A DNA stretch of 64,000 bases from Bimastos eiseni (GCA_959347315.1 OY365810.1:10491540-10555539), one strand, 5' to 3'. Counted from the first letter of the stretch, positions 23,136-35,450 are shown. Translations and numbers: made by a program. Notes: generated by a model from the letters alone, not told the origin.

Positions 23136-23975
23136 AAATTGACTTCATGAGAGTTAATTTGTCGTAGGAAGAATTAACTCCCCTAATGCATTAAGTATGG
23201 GAGTAAATTTATCTTAGGAAGAATTAATTCCCCTACTGCATTTGGTATGAGAGTCGATTTATCCTAGAAAGAATTGACTCCTCTGGAGTCAATATGTGCT
23301 AGGAATTATTCATTTCCCTACTGCATTAGGTATAGGAGTCAAATTGTTTCCCTGTAAGAATTAATCCACAAGAGAAAATTTGTCCTAGGAAGAATTATAT
23401 CCTTCCCTGCATTAGGTAGGGGAGTCAATTTATCATATGAAGAATTAACTCACTAGGAGTTAATTTATCCTAAGAAGAATTTACTCCTCTACTGCATTCG
23501 GTATGAGAGTCAATTTATCCTAGGAAGAATTTGCTCCCCGGGAGTCAATTTGTGCTAGGAAGAATTAACTCCCCTACTGCATTAGGTATTGGAGTTATTT
23601 TCTTCCCATGAAGAATTAACTCCCCAAGAGTCAATTTGTCCTAGGAAGAATTAACTCACCATTGCATTAGGTATGGGAATCAATTTATTCTAGGAATAAT
23701 TATCTCCGCGGGAGTCAAATTATCCCAGAAAGAATTGACTCCCTGGAGTCAATCTGTCCTAGGAAGGATTAATTACCCTATTGCATTAGGTAGGCCTGTG
23801 GAAGTAAATTTATCCTAGGATTATTTAACTCCCCGGGAGTCAATTTGTCTTGGGAAGAATTAACTCTCCTACTGCATTGGGTATGGGAGTCAATTTATCC
23901 TAGGAAGAATTAGCCCCGCGTGAGTCAATTTGTTCTGGGAAGAATTAGCTTCCCTATTGCACTAGGTGTGAGTGT
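23136..23975. repeat. Satellite of dyad GGGAGTCAATTT / GAATTAACTCCC units, block 1
   Basis: Tandem alternation of two related units: a shorter one (about 35 bp, GGGAGTCAATTTGTCCTAG then GAAGAATTAACTCCCC) and a longer one with an added CTACTGCATTAGGTATG. Each unit is a near-palindrome because GGGAGTTAATT and AATTAACTCCC are reverse complements. The array is interrupted by the LINE at 23979-26830, resumes at 26835-27230, and recurs in copy B at 62225-62745. Confidence 0.85.
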
Positions 23976-23978
23976 TAA

Positions 23979-26830
23979 TAATAATAATCATAACAACGTC
24001 TTTTTATTGCACTCAATGATAATAACAAGGAACAGAAACAGTAAACAGTAAAAGCTTTAGCTGGGCATAACAGGGAGGATAAACCCAAATAAGACCGAAG
24101 TCCCGTTAGCAGGGTCACCCTTGTAATAACAAGCATTTTGGCAGTTGTCAAGATTAGTACCACAGAAGTAATCTTTTATCGTCTCTTAACTAGTTAACTA
24201 AGATATGACATAAATATATAGTTGATGCACAGGTTAGCTAGTCGACACCATAGTATGTGCTCCCGATAGGATATCTTAAATGCAACCAGATTAGGTATTA
24301 ATTTTATGTCATCTGGAGTATCATTCCAAGCCTTAGGACCAGCATATTTAATTGAAAACATTCTAATATTTGTTCTAGCATAAATAGATCTGTAATTAAG
24401 ATCAGAGGAAGAGCGCAGCGAGTAGGGATTGGCCTCAGATAATATATAAGAAATATCTGTTGAATACAGAAGGCAACTGATTATGACTATATTTGTACAT
24501 ACATTCAATTGATTAATCTTTAGCAAACCTGTCTGCTTGAAGATGAGATCAGTATGAGCAGAAGAACAACCACCAATGATGCGAACTGCTCTCTTTTGAA
24601 GAGCAGTTAATTGTTTAAGCCTTGACGGATAATTGGAAAGCCCAGACGATATTACAATAGCTTAAATAGGGGTGTATCATTGTATAATACAAATTTTTCC
24701 GTAAGTTAATTGGTAATAGATGAGCTACTTTAGATAAAATCCCAAAGTTTTTTGCAATTTTGGCAGAAATATTTTGAATATGGTCATTCCATATTAGATG
24801 GCTATCAATCTGAATAACCAAAAATTTGGTCGAATTCACTTTCGGTACTACCGTACTGGTATACTGGTACTCTTCCTATTTAGCAATAGAGTACATTGCG
24901 CCAAAGGTAAGTATTTACGATGTGAACTGAATAATATATAATTAGTCTTAGTATGATTTAAAGATAGTTTATTAGCCGTAAACCAATCATTAACCTTCTC
25001 AAGTTCCTGGTTCAGCGACTGTAGTAATTTGTTATATGATTTATGCGATGCAAAGATGTTAGTATCATCAGCAAATAACAGAAAATGAAGGAGAGATGAG
25101 GCATTAGGAAGGTCATTGGGGAATAGTAAAAAAAGTAAAGGACCTACGATTGAGCCTTGCAGGACATCATATTTAATGGAAGCCAACGGTGATAAACAAC
25201 CATTAAATTTCACTTGCTGCCATCTGTCAGTAATATAATTTTTGAACCAAGCTAAGGCAGTACCTCGTATTCCTAGGTTTTCAAGTTTGAGGAGGAGAAT
25301 ATCATGGTTAACCGAATCAAATGCTTTTGCGACGTTAACGGCATATTCATTGCAATCGATTGCAGCCGATAGGTCTATATTCTCTTGGAAATTTAGGAGT
25401 GACATCAATGTGTTATGCCCAGGCTGAAAACCATGTTGGAATGGATAGAGTAATCCTTTGGCGTCAGTATACTTTGTGGCATGTCTAGGCAAGTGATCGT
25501 AGGTCTTACTCTAAACAGACGACAAAGATGTTTAAACGTGTGTACATAACCTTTTTAAGTAGCTTTGAGAAAATTTAATAAGGGAGGATTGATATTAGCC
25601 TGTAATCTTCCTTATTACCCTGTTTAACACCACGATGTTGACCTTAGCAATTTTCAAGGGATTGGGTATAATTCCGGTATTCAACAAGCAATTTATTATA
25701 GCAGTTAAAGGATTTATAATGAGAGGAAGTATGGGCTTGATAATGCTAGGATTGATATCGTTGGGTCCGGTGCTATGTGTTGCTTTCAAAGCTGCTCCGA
25801 GTGCAAGTATTTCTTCAGCAGAAGTCGGATATACTGCAAATGAAGACAGACTAGGAGTACCCAGACAAGAGGCAACTGGCTTAATTGGCTGTGGTATTTT
25901 GGCAATTACATCATGCGCAATATTTGTAAAATAATTATTAAATGCGTTATCCATAAGACTTGTCTGTAATTTAGATCCATCAGATGTGATGCATTTTATT
26001 AGTGAATCATTTGGTTTTACTTTGAGTATTAATTTAATAGTCTGACACGTACGCCTTAAATCATTTTGATACTTAGTAAATTCCATAGCATAAAAATTCT
26101 TTTCAGCTTTTCTGCATAATGACTTAAATCTGTTTTTATACATTATGAATTTATTATTTTTATTTAGTGACGGATTATTAATAAAAATAAGGTAAAACGT
26201 ATTTTTAGTCTTACTGGATTTATACAGGACAGATGTTATCCAAGGCTGCTTATAAATTACCACATTTTTTATTTTTTATTTTTTTGTCGCAAGAGGAAAG
26301 GCAATGTCATAGGCCATTTTAACATTGAGGCTAAACAGGTCATATGCCAGAGTAACGTTCTGAGTATCACAAGCTTCCACTATAGGAGACCAACCAAGAC
26401 CAGCGAGGATTGTCCCGAACTATTCCTTTGCAGCTAAATCAAATCGCCTCAAGGGAATATCAGAGGGACCCGGGAATCGCATAGGAGTGAGATCAGCCCA
26501 AACAAGAATTGGAAGGTGATCCGTCAAGTCATCCACTAGTATGGTAGGTTTAACTATTTTATAAGTGCAATTTGTGAATATATTATCAATGAGTGAGGCA
26601 GAGGATGTAGTAATTCGCGTTGGTTGGGAAATTGTCGGTAAGAAGTGAAATGACGACATAAAATTAAAGAAAGTCCCAGTCGATCTGTGGTCCTGAGTTT
26701 TGAGTAGGTCGACGTTAAAATCGCCCATGATGATCATATCTCTAGCCTTAGATTGAATGGTTGATAACAAGACATCCCACTCTTGATTGAACAAATCTAA
26801 ATTACTGCCAGGTGGCCTATGAACAGAGAC
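23979..26830 (-). mobile_element. Near-complete non-LTR retrotransposon, inactivated
   Basis: Reading leftwards on the minus strand: an APE-type endonuclease piece (26794-26420: DMIIMGDFNVDLL, LIDNIFTN, LTDHLPILV), a linker and RT N-terminus (26263-25595: NTGIIPNPLKIAKVN), the RT core (25492-24848: HGFQPGHNTL, AFDSVNHDILL, a degenerate VLQGSIVGPLLF, LLFADDTNIF, KLSLNHTKTNYILF) and the post-RT tail (24839-24194: WNDHIQNISAKIAKN, MIHPYLSYCNIVW, GPKAWNDTPDDIKL). Frames are split by frameshifts. The 3' end is a GATTATTATTATTA tail near 23979. It is inserted in the satellite and resembles jockey/CR1-clade elements. The 5' end lies near 26830 and the start of the endonuclease is missing. Confidence 0.85.
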
Positions 26831-26834
26831 TAGG

Positions 26835-27230
26835 AGTACCCAGTTAATTTGTCCTATGAAGAATTAACTCCCCTACCGAACTAGGCATGAGAGTCAATTT
26901 ATCCCAGGAAGAATTAACTCCCCCGGGAGTCAATTTGTTCTAGGAAGAATTAACGCCCCTGTTGCTAAAGGTATGGGAGTAAATTTATCCCAGGATGAAT
27001 TAACTCCCCTGGAGTCAATTTGCCCTAGGAAGAATTAACTCCCACGCTGCATTAGGAATGGGATTCAATTTATTCTAGGACGAATAAACTCTCCGGGAGT
27101 CAGTTTGTCCTAAGTAGCATTAACTTTCCGGGAGTGTTTATTCGCAGGGTGGACTGTATTTATCCTTAGGAACAATTAACTCCTAGGTACGATACACTCC
27201 GGGAGTTAATTTATCCAGGGAGTTAATTTG
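26835..27230. repeat. Satellite of GGGAGTCAATTT / GAATTAACTCCC units, block 2
   Basis: Continuation of the array at 23136 on the far side of the LINE, with the same short and long units (GAAGAATTAACTCCCC, CTACCGAACTAGGCATG). It ends at 27230 where another LINE piece starts. Confidence 0.8.
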
Positions 27231-27870
27231 GCCTCCTACAGGCAGTGTATCCTTCCCGGTCATTATTTTGTAGGTTTCAATCAAGTCTCCTCTTGTTCTT
27301 CTTCTGTCTATTGTTGTCAGTCCACATCGATCCAACGTCTCTTCGAATTTTAGATTTGTGTTTCCTTTTATCATTTTCGTCGCTCTCCTTTCAAATTTTT
27401 CAATGTCCTGCTTCAAGCACGGATTCCAGGCTTGTACACAGTACTCAGAGGTGGTCTGACCAGCGTTCTGTACAGCTGAAGAATTATTTCTTTATCTCTG
27501 CTGACTATTGTTCTTTTAATGATACCTAACACCTTGGCCTTTTTTGCTGTCTCTGAATATTGCCTTGATGGCTTCTGCACTATTGTGCGTGACCACTTCT
27601 AGATATCTTTCTTCCTCTGAGTATCTTATGCTCACTCCTCCTAATTCATACTGAATTTGTTCACTTCTTTACTGATGTGCATAGCAGCACACTTTTCTGT
27701 GTTGAACAGCATCTGCCAGTCTACCGACCATTGATACAGTATCAATTGGTTATTTCTCAGAATCTCTGCGTCTTCCCATTTGTCTACTTCTCTACATAAT
27801 TTAGTATCGTCGCCAAACTTTGATATTTTTTTAGATTGTTCTAATGTCATTGCATCTAAGATTTCTTCTC
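27200..27870 (-). mobile_element. LINE fragment (second family), minus strand
   Basis: Minus-strand sequence reads FGDDTKLCREVDKWEDAEIL, LYQWSVDWQMLFNTEKC, CLKQDIEKFERRATKMI and LTTIDRRRTRGDLIETYKIM. These are the end of the RT catalytic domain and the post-RT region of a LINE ORF2, different from the 24-26 kb element. Frameshifts and stops interrupt it. Confidence 0.8.
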
Positions 27871-28245
27871 TGGTCTGGCGCTGCCATTGCGGCCCTGCTC
27901 CTACTAACCTTCAGGAGCTGTGCTGCTACCGCTATGGTAGAATTGCAGACAGGACGCTGAGCTCTGCCTCGCAGGTTCTTCTTATCTCTCGGACCTCTAT
28001 GATTCAGCATCGTGCTTTATCGGTTGTGGGCCCGACTGCTTGGAATGGACTCCCATCGGATCTTCGGCTCATGCCTAAGAACTCACTATCCCATTCGTAT
28101 TTTACTCTGAAATCCATCTTCTATGGCCGTGGTTGGATTGGCTAAATTTGTTTGAAGATGTACTGTATCAAGTTTCATTCAAATAATTGGCTTACCGCTG
28201 ATTGATTGACTGATTCAGTGATTTATTGATTGATCGACATGAATT
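27870..28245 (+). mobile_element. LINE 3' fragment (third family), plus strand
   Basis: A plus-strand frame to 28145 encodes GPAPTNLQELCCYRYGR, MIQHRALSVVGPTAWNGLP, SDLRLMP and SYFTLKSIFYGRGW, the terminal part of a LINE RT ORF. It is followed by a TGATTGATTGACTGATT-type 3' tail at 28198-28235. It lies head-to-head with the minus-strand fragment. Confidence 0.8.
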
Positions 28246-29240
28246 CAAAAGCATACATGTAAATCACAACATAATGTCGAATATAACTACATGTATACAC
28301 TAAAAGTCAATAAGTTATATATAGCCTAACACATGATAATATTTTTCCTACAATTTCTGCGACGTGTACACCATAGCCTACATAGGGGCGGCACTTTTAT
28401 TGAATTCAATTAAATAAATATGCATAGCGTAGCAAAATAATATTTTCTTTGACCACAATATTCTAAATGATTTGCAAATATAAATATTTTTCAATGAAAT
28501 ATATTTTCTATTTTCAATAAATTGTTATAGTTCATGAGCTTCTTCTCATTTAACATGCTCAAAAAGATCTTTATATTCGTTTTCGAGTCACTTTTCATCA
28601 ATTAAGTTCAACTTCCGACTATGAGCGCCTTGTTTATCAATGTATGTTAAAAACTTACAGTTTTAAATTCAATAATAATAGGATATTTAATTGAAATTAG
28701 TTCCCTTAGATGCGAGAAATATCATAACCAAATGGCGGATGGTAGAGGAAGAAAGAGGCAGCGATTGTCTGGGTCACATTATAAAAAAATAAGGCGCGGT
28801 AGTGAATCAAGCAGAAAGACGCAATCCTGAAGTTCATTAAGCGTGCGTTTAATTGCTTAAGGCCTTTAGCCACGATTTCGATCGAGAAGAAAATTGCAGA
28901 TCAACTAAATATGGAAGAGCTAATTCGCAAGTTTGCAGCGTTGAAAGCCAGAAGAGTAAATTAATAAATAATGTGTCATTTGATTGAAAATAAATTATAA
29001 AACAATTCTGTAACTTCTGTTTGTAGTTCTTCTATGTCAGACTACGTGCTCAATAGAATATTTTCATATTAAGAATTTCAATGTGCACAGCTTAGTATAT
29101 TTAGCAAGTTAAGCAAGTTAATGGTGCTCAGAACCTCTTTATGTCTTGTTCGTATTAAATGTTTGTTTGTTCGGGGGCGGCGGCGCCATTAAGCCTGCAT
29201 CCCGCCTACTTACGAAAACTCCATGGAACCAAGCCTGCGG
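28246..29240. other. AT-rich, little recognisable
   Basis: No intact gene. Near 28732-28830 the plus strand begins ATGGCGGATGGTAGAGGAAG and reads ADGRGRKRQRLSGSHYKKIR before a stop. The K/R-R-LSGS pattern resembles the start of hAT/TTF-zinc-finger transposases, but the piece is too short to be sure. Confidence 0.3.
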
Positions 29241-29935
29241 GCAGGGTAAGGTTCACATATTATATAACGCATAAAATCTGAAATTTTGGCTCACCCCTAC
29301 CTCTAATAACGTCATAAAAGCAGCTGTGACCCTCACCCATATATTGTATAACAGATACGCTACCTACCCCTACCCCACCCCAGTCTATAAGCACGTTAAA
29401 AGACATACAAATGACATAATTGTATTGCACAATTTGACACTTTTTTAACAATTCAATGTTAGTTAACACTTTAATAGTAGTGATTCAACTGATAATTGCC
29501 TTTATTCATTTCAAGAACTGCAGTAAAAATCATCATACGCACAATTAGCTATGTAACAAAAGCTATCTTAAAATCGTGTATTCTTTCGTGCAAATGATGA
29601 TTAGACCGGATGTATGGAGCTCCTCTGCATCTTAATAATCGGACTTTTATTGGCGCTAAACTCACTTGCATTAATTAAGGTAACTAATTGGGTAGTCGAC
29701 GATTGTCACCATGTATCTACAAGTAGGCCTACTAAAACAGCATGATAATACATGGTAGTGACGTACATCCTATTCAAAAGCACCATTTACGTGTCCCTCC
29801 TGTTTTGCACTAGAAATGAGCATTACAGTATCACACAGAACGGATTGGTTTAATATTGCACTCTCAGGTATTTATCGATAGGTTCGCGGTACAACTCTAC
29901 ATATTTAATAGCGTATGACATATACAGAGTGTAGA

Positions 29936-31557
29936 CTGTGGCGTAGCGAGGTAAAGTGCCGCCTGGGGCGAAAGTTCACAATGCCGCCTCTGTCTATTAT
30001 TTCCATCACTTTATTCTTTTGCATATCCCGGGAATTGGCATTAGATTTTGAGTGTTTTCATTATAATTTATGATCATTCTATTCAGTATTGAATTCATTA
30101 TACAGTTAGTAACAGCATCAGCATGTACTGTTAAAATTAAAACTGTATGACTAATTAAAATGCGTTATCATTTGATATAAAAATAAGAAAATAGAATAAG
30201 ATAGTAGCCTATTTATTACGAAATAAACCATTGATAAAGAAAATAAAAACAAGCAAGAATTATAATAAAGCTACTAAACGTCTTGCAGGCTAGATCGAAA
30301 ATTTAAAGCTCACATAAAATTCAAATTAAACGATAAGTTTTTTTATTCTTTGTCACTACATATTGAAAAGAAAGTCCTAAATAATACAATTTAATCATGA
30401 TGGGACTACAGTAAGCATACTGACTAGAATAGAATAGTAACTGCTAACTTTTCATATAGATCATGAATACGGTATACGGTTTCATGTTTTCATTCTCACT
30501 AAACTAAAATATTAAACAACATGGATATAGGCTGTAGGCACTTGGCACGGCGCAGTCCTGCTTCATGGATACTTCTGCTACTAAACGCAGCCAATTTAAT
30601 CTAATAAACGTACAATAGCAAAAAAAGCACAAAATACATGAATATTTTTTTTATTTATAACCAAAGTTAGTGTAAATATATAACCAAAATTAGTTTAAAC
30701 ATATTTAGCCGGTGATTTGAAATCAAGTTTAGATGAAAATAGGAAATATAAAAAACAGCGCAGATGATCTTGTCGGCTGTAATTTTATACTATATTAATC
30801 GCAAGAGGACGTTATTAAATTTAATTTTGCCATTACTTTCGCACCTATCGAGTGAAATAACTATAATAATAATAATAATAATAATGATAATAATGTATAG
30901 ATCTCTTTTGCGCCATGTCTGTCAGGGTCGGCCCCTGGCATAGGCAACATAGGATGCCGCCCAAGGCGCCACATTTAAGGGCGCCGAATTTTAGAAAAAC
31001 TGGGGTCATTTTTTGAGGAATAAAAGTTTATGATGATACAAAAAGAAATTCCCAAATTAGTTATTAAAAATTAGTTTAAATTTCAGGCTAATTACAATTC
31101 CAACAACGATATTCGATCTCTTAATACTTCGTTGAATCTCCCGCTCTTTCCGTATCAACTTTCGCATGCCAGAATCGTCTAGATATTTTGACAAAAATAT
31201 GTGCCCCTTGAAGTGTGTGCCTGACCCCATTTTTCTCATATCTTACTGTTTGTGCAACGGGGGTTGGGCGCTCATATATAGATGACTGCATGGGGCGCCA
31301 AATTACTCGAGGACTGGTCTTATGTCAATAAAACTAGTTGCCATTCGATCATTTCGATGGTGGTTCGATACATCTCATAATATTTATGTTAATTTTAAGT
31401 CGAGAAAAGGCTAATAAGCATTGTGCCAGGCTTAGACACGAGCAACAAGAATCTTGAAAAATGCAACTTGTACAGCAGTAATTTTTCATTTTCCCCTTAA
31501 ATTGCCGCCTCTAGGACAAGTGCGCCTGGGACGGTTCGCCCCCTCGCTACGCCTCTG
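29936..31557. mobile_element. hAT-type element, 1.6 kb, non-autonomous
   Basis: The left end CTGTGGCGTAGCGAGG and the right end CCTCGCTACGCCTCTG are near-perfect 16-bp inverted repeats with hAT-like termini. They are flanked by an exact 8-bp duplication AGTGTAGA (29928-29935 and 31558-31565). Next to the right end is CTAGGACAAGTGCGCCTGGG, and GTGCCGCCTGGGGCG lies next to the left, so the inverted similarity extends inward. No transposase frame. A further CAGGGTCGGCCCCTGGC end at about 30924 may mark another nested element reaching about 31310. Confidence 0.8.
30862..30895. repeat. (ATA)n microsatellite
   Basis: About nine ATA/ATG triplets in tandem inside the 29936 hAT element. Confidence 0.8.
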
Positions 31558-32004
31558 AGTGTAGACTGTACTACAATTGCAATTGAGTATTTAAGCAAAC
31601 ATAAACTATTTGCACATACTATCGAAAATGAAATCAAACATCTTGATAATACCTACCAAAAAAATTATTTCAAGTTAATTAATTTAAATTTTAATTTACA
31701 TGCATTAGACCAGAATCAAACCAAGCACACAGAATTGAATTTAAGAGCGTTTAAAGGTATGCACAGGAAAATTTAAAATTGTAAACAGGAAATTGTTAAA
31801 GTGGATTTATAAATAATAAGTAAGAACGTCAGATCAATTCGTCAGGTGGTAGCTATTGGTGCTAGTTTTTGTTCACAACGTATCGTGAACTTCGATTAAA
31901 CAATGAAAGTGAGGGATCCATGGAATTTCCAATTGGCAGGCAAACAGGCCAAATAGCATAAGCTGAAAAAAGTTTGTTATATAACGAAACCTTGTATGTA
32001 GGCT

Positions 32005-32060
32005 TATGTATGTATTAGGCTATTTATATAGCACCTTATGAGAACCTCTCGAAGGTTCAT
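32005..32060 (-). mobile_element. Short LINE 3'-end remnant
   Basis: On the minus strand, CCTTCGAGAGGTTCTCATAA followed by GGTGCTATATAAATAGCC matches the 3' end of the LINE fragment near 45480-45520. Only the 3' terminal sequence remains. Confidence 0.5.
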
Positions 32061-32154
32061 TCAGCCTACCCCAAACCCAACACAATATAACTCTAACGAA
32101 ACAGGAACCCACCCACCTACCCCTTGAGTGTTATATAATGTGAACGGCCCCTAA

Positions 32155-33010
32155 GCTTATCGCGAATGTTTCATTAGTTACGCTTTATTCATATTGTTAT
32201 GAAATGCCACTCCATTGTTCGCAGTAAAATTGTTCGCCCCGCAAATTTATTTGGCGTAAGTGTGCTCTACAGGAAAACGACTTGCAATAGCATGCACAGG
32301 CACGTTATGAGAAGCACCTCTGGCATAGGTCTTATTTTGACTGTTAGTAACAGGTATTTATTTTCAATTATTGTGATTTGAGTACAAGGAGTTCAGTCTA
32401 CCAATGACTGGAGCGACATTATTATTTTTAATGTAGGCCTGACTAGAGTCCATTGGAGGAATATACCTTTAATTTCCATTCTAGTGAAATATTTTGGCCA
32501 GTAGGCTATATAATCACTATTATAGGTGTCACTTTATTAATCATGTTATTAAATTTTACTTCGCACGACTTGCAGGATACCACGAAGTTTCAAATTCTTG
32601 AACTTATTTGCTCTCAGATCTTTTTCATCAGCTGGTAACGCCTGTCTACTCCTAGCTATATCTTGATGTAGTTCCTGGAAAAATCAGCGCATCAATTCGT
32701 CAAATTTTGTTATGCAGTGTGCGTCAAATTTCCAATCTTTAAAATGGTTTTGCTTTGCGTCTGATCAGAGCATATCTTCCCCCTCATAATATTCTCCAAA
32801 CCAACAAAGCCAATTATCCGTCTTGTTGTGACATGCTGTACTAATCAGTTTATTTGTGTCCCTGTTTCTCACACATTTCAGCCCGATGGCTGATGACATG
32901 AGTGGTGTGCTTCCATTTCTGGCAATTTGTCTTTTTCTAATTGATGATCACGAGATCCCCAGCCCAAATCCCCACGCCAGTAACAATTCAAAGTGCATTC
33001 TATTACACTT
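32155..33010 (-). pseudogene. Dead 3' end of a GVIN/VLIG-type gene
   Basis: The segment matches the C-terminal coding end and downstream region of the GVIN gene at 37439, and the partial gene at 63719. The coding-like part (about 32560-33010, minus) keeps DEKDLRANK, NLKLRGILQVVRSKI and WFGEYYEGEDM. A TGA interrupts it where the intact copies have Trp in the segment WxDAK, and several His/Cys positions have drifted. The 3' flank (32155-32560) is also shared with 36970-37440 and 63300-63718. It stops abruptly near 33010. Confidence 0.8.
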
Positions 33011-33014
33011 GTGT

Positions 33015-33195
33015 TTCCAGAAAATATAGGCCTATGTTCGCCTATTTTCTAGAAATCCAGAGCAGATAATTTCACACCGCGCTAGAAGGTTTCACTTGCA
33101 AATGAGTTTTCGCAATATACAAACTCTTTATTATGTCCGTGATGAGCTCAATTGTAATTTGGTCGTGGTTGTTCAACAGGCCAGAGACCGCAAAA
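33015..33195. repeat. Interspersed repeat, diverged third copy
   Basis: Matches 18550-18730 and 56165-56330 with clear divergence (TTTCCAGAAAATATAGG, CGCGCTAGAAGG, TTATTATGTCCGTGATGA, GTCGTGGTTGT). It abuts the truncated GVIN pseudogene. Confidence 0.55.
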
Positions 33196-33200
33196 AACCA

Positions 33201-33594
33201 GTAGTAAGTGGCATTTTAAAAATATTCAGAATGGGAGCGAAATAATATTCTCCATATTATGCAGCACATATTTGGTTATTGTAAAGTCATAGCCAACATA
33301 TAGGCACCGTGTCACCTTCTAACTAGAGTAGTCATCCACTGTAGAGAAAACTAAAGAATATTACATCAATTTAGGTTTCTGACTCACATAGAATTTACTA
33401 ACGACAGTAGAAGTTGATAAATCCATGTCCTAATGTTACTGTACTCTATAATCGCAATTACCCAATTGTTTTTTAGTATTTTAGGGCTGTTGTCTTTACC
33501 AGTCTCTATAAAAACCAAATAATTTATTTGCTGCATAATATGGAGAATACTATTTCGCTCCCATTCTGAATATTTCAAAAATGCCAGTTACTAC
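33201..33594. mobile_element. 394-bp MITE with about 60-bp inverted repeats
   Basis: The left arm (33201-33265) reads GTAGTAAGTGGCATTTT, ATTCAGAATGGGAGCGAAAT and ATTCTCCATATTATGCAGC. The right arm (33533-33594) is its reverse complement with few changes. No coding capacity. Flanking duplications are not obvious. Confidence 0.75.
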
Positions 33595-33599
33595 ATATC

Positions 33600-34600
33600 A
33601 ATATCTGATCTAAAATACACTTCCAAACTCACCCGGCGCCGAATTGTCCGGCGCCAAATTGTCCAGGAACCATGAGTTATAGTTGCGTACAATGATAATT
33701 CCTCATATGCGTGAGATATTAGTCGATCAGTAGAGCGATTACTGCTCTGAAATTTTAATAATGACATATGGGTTGATTCCTGTAGTCGTGCAGTAGGCCC
33801 TTAATTACTAGCTATGAGACCGGAAAGCATTACCTACCTTCTTCTTCATGGGGCGGGTCTTAAGTCCTCTTCGTCACCGTCTCGTTTTACGACCGACAGA
33901 GTGCGTCATTTAACTCAATACAATACGTTGACTAGGATGGTTCTGTCCTAACAGTGATTTGAATCCGAGATGCTACCTGAGACACGAAATAAGAAATTTA
34001 CTACTTTCGGATTGAAATTTGAAATACTTATTTGAATTACTGGCACATTTGTTTGTAAGAGAGCGTAGGCCAACTGAATGCGTAATCTAATGGTCGGTTG
34101 GACTTGAACTGGATACACAATATTAGATCAATATGAGAAATGATGAAGGCTTTTAAGGAAAAGTCCCGTCAGGCCGAATCAATTCTTGTTGACAGATGTA
34201 ACGGAGGAGTAGTATAGGGCCTACCAAAGATACTGCAAGTCCTCTCACAGCATGGTCGGATACTTTGAATTATATTATTGCACCACTATCATAAATATTT
34301 GACTAGACTTTCTTGTAATAATTTCATATGTTTAATTCTACGACGGCACAAGCAAACAATTTAATGCAATGGTCCAAGACATTCATTTGTTGCCTGGTTA
34401 CTGTACCTAACAAGTTATGAAGCGAACCTGACATTTTTTTACTTTACCGATATGTTTGCTTGCCTGTTTCTTTAACTGTTATCAGTGTTCAGTAATAAAT
34501 TAATAAAATCACAGACAATATCACATCATACAGATTCAGTTTTGCTGATATCAATCTCGGATTGGTTACAGTCTAACGGAATAATACTGAATAGCTATGC
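33600..34600. other. Unannotated
   Basis: No gene, repeat array or transposon terminus recognised. A short CCGGCGCCAAATTGTCC direct repeat occurs at about 33635-33665. Confidence 0.35.
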
Positions 34601-34619
34601 TATTTGTATTATGAATTTC

Positions 34620-35450
34620 TAAAAGTGGTTTCATATTGATCTTAGCAATTAATATTCTTGCAATGAAAATAAACGCAAATAAAGCAAAATGCTTAATCAC
34701 ACTAAAAAGACAATATGTGATAGACCACCAAAAAACGAAGGTAATGAGAGCGAGTAGAGCCCATGAGAATATGGAGATCACATGTAACGGCGATCTCTTG
34801 GAGCAGGTGGAATCTTTCCGATACTTGGGAGCCTTGCTGGAGGAAAAACAGAGAATGGAAGTGGAGAGATAAGAGCCAGACTAGGAATGGCGAGTGCGGC
34901 TGTGGGATCGCTTGCTGTTGTATGGAGGGACAGATCAATTGGAACTTGGTTGAAGGCAAGAGTTATGAAGACGATGGTGTGGTCGGTGGCGATGTATGGA
35001 TGCGAGACATGGACACTGAAGGCGCAGGACAAAAGAAGAATATCAACTTTCGAAATGATGACATACAGAAGGATGCTGAAAGTCAACTGGAGGGAGCACA
35101 GAACAAATGAGTCCATACTGCAGGAAGTACAACTGGACCATAGATTATTGGAGGTGGTGAAGGGAAGGAAGTTGAACTATTTTGGACACATTGTCAGAGC
35201 GGACGGTTTGCCGGCCTTCATACTCCAAGGCTACTTGGATGGTAAAAGAGCACGGGATAGACCTAGAAGACGGTGGATGAATGACATCGAGGAGTGGATG
35301 AGACTGCCGAGAGCGGATTGCATCAGGAGTGAGCGGGACAGAGTGAGATGGAGGAAAAATGACTTCTTTGGCTCTGGTCTCCGATCCGCAGTAATAAGGA
35401 GAGACAAGCCAAGTCATGATAGTTATGATGGCTGCAAAGGTGTATTCAGT
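34620..35450 (+). mobile_element. LINE fragment with RT C-terminal region (RTE/I-like)
   Basis: Plus-strand frames encode a decayed RT end (MKINANKAKCLIT, LLEQVESFRYLGALL) and, from 34887, WSVAMYGCETWTL, RRISTFEMMTYRRMLKVNW, EHRTNESILQEV, RKLNYFGHIVRADG, GKRARDRPRRRWMNDIEEW. This DNA-binding-like tail (GHI.R, GKR.RGRPR..W..D) is typical of endonuclease-RT elements common in marine invertebrates. At least one frameshift (about 34860-34890) breaks the ORF. Confidence 0.8.

Larger units (their letters stand above)
16043..23970. repeat. Segmental duplication, copy A
   Basis: From about 16043 the sequence is closely repeated, in the same order and orientation, from about 53689. Shared parts are a 5' unique block, a plus SINE, an internal block, a hAT-like end, a minus SINE, the acidic-codon minisatellite, a minus LINE fragment, a plus LINE fragment and the GAATTAACTCCC satellite. 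Copy A holds about 415 bp (20822-21238) missing from copy B. Copy B has an extra piece near 58680-58880 and about 2.2 kb of different sequence between 59400 and 61605. Confidence 0.85.
29243..32152. mobile_element. Possible outer TIR element around a nested hAT
   Basis: AGGGTAAGGTTCACATATTA at 29243 and TTATATAATGTGAACGGCCC ending near 32152 are inverted relatives (core GTTCACAT and TATATAAC). C-rich CCTACCCC tracts lie just inside both ends. The 1.6-kb hAT at 29936 would be nested within. No clear target duplication, so the pairing is tentative. Confidence 0.35.

Noticed and set aside
23136..23975. CRISPR-like array
   Set aside because: Units are contiguous satellite monomers without unique spacers, in a metazoan genome.
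34763..35116. Additional frames overlapping the LINE at 34.6-35.5 kb
   Set aside because: They are alternative-frame shadows of the RT C-terminal region.
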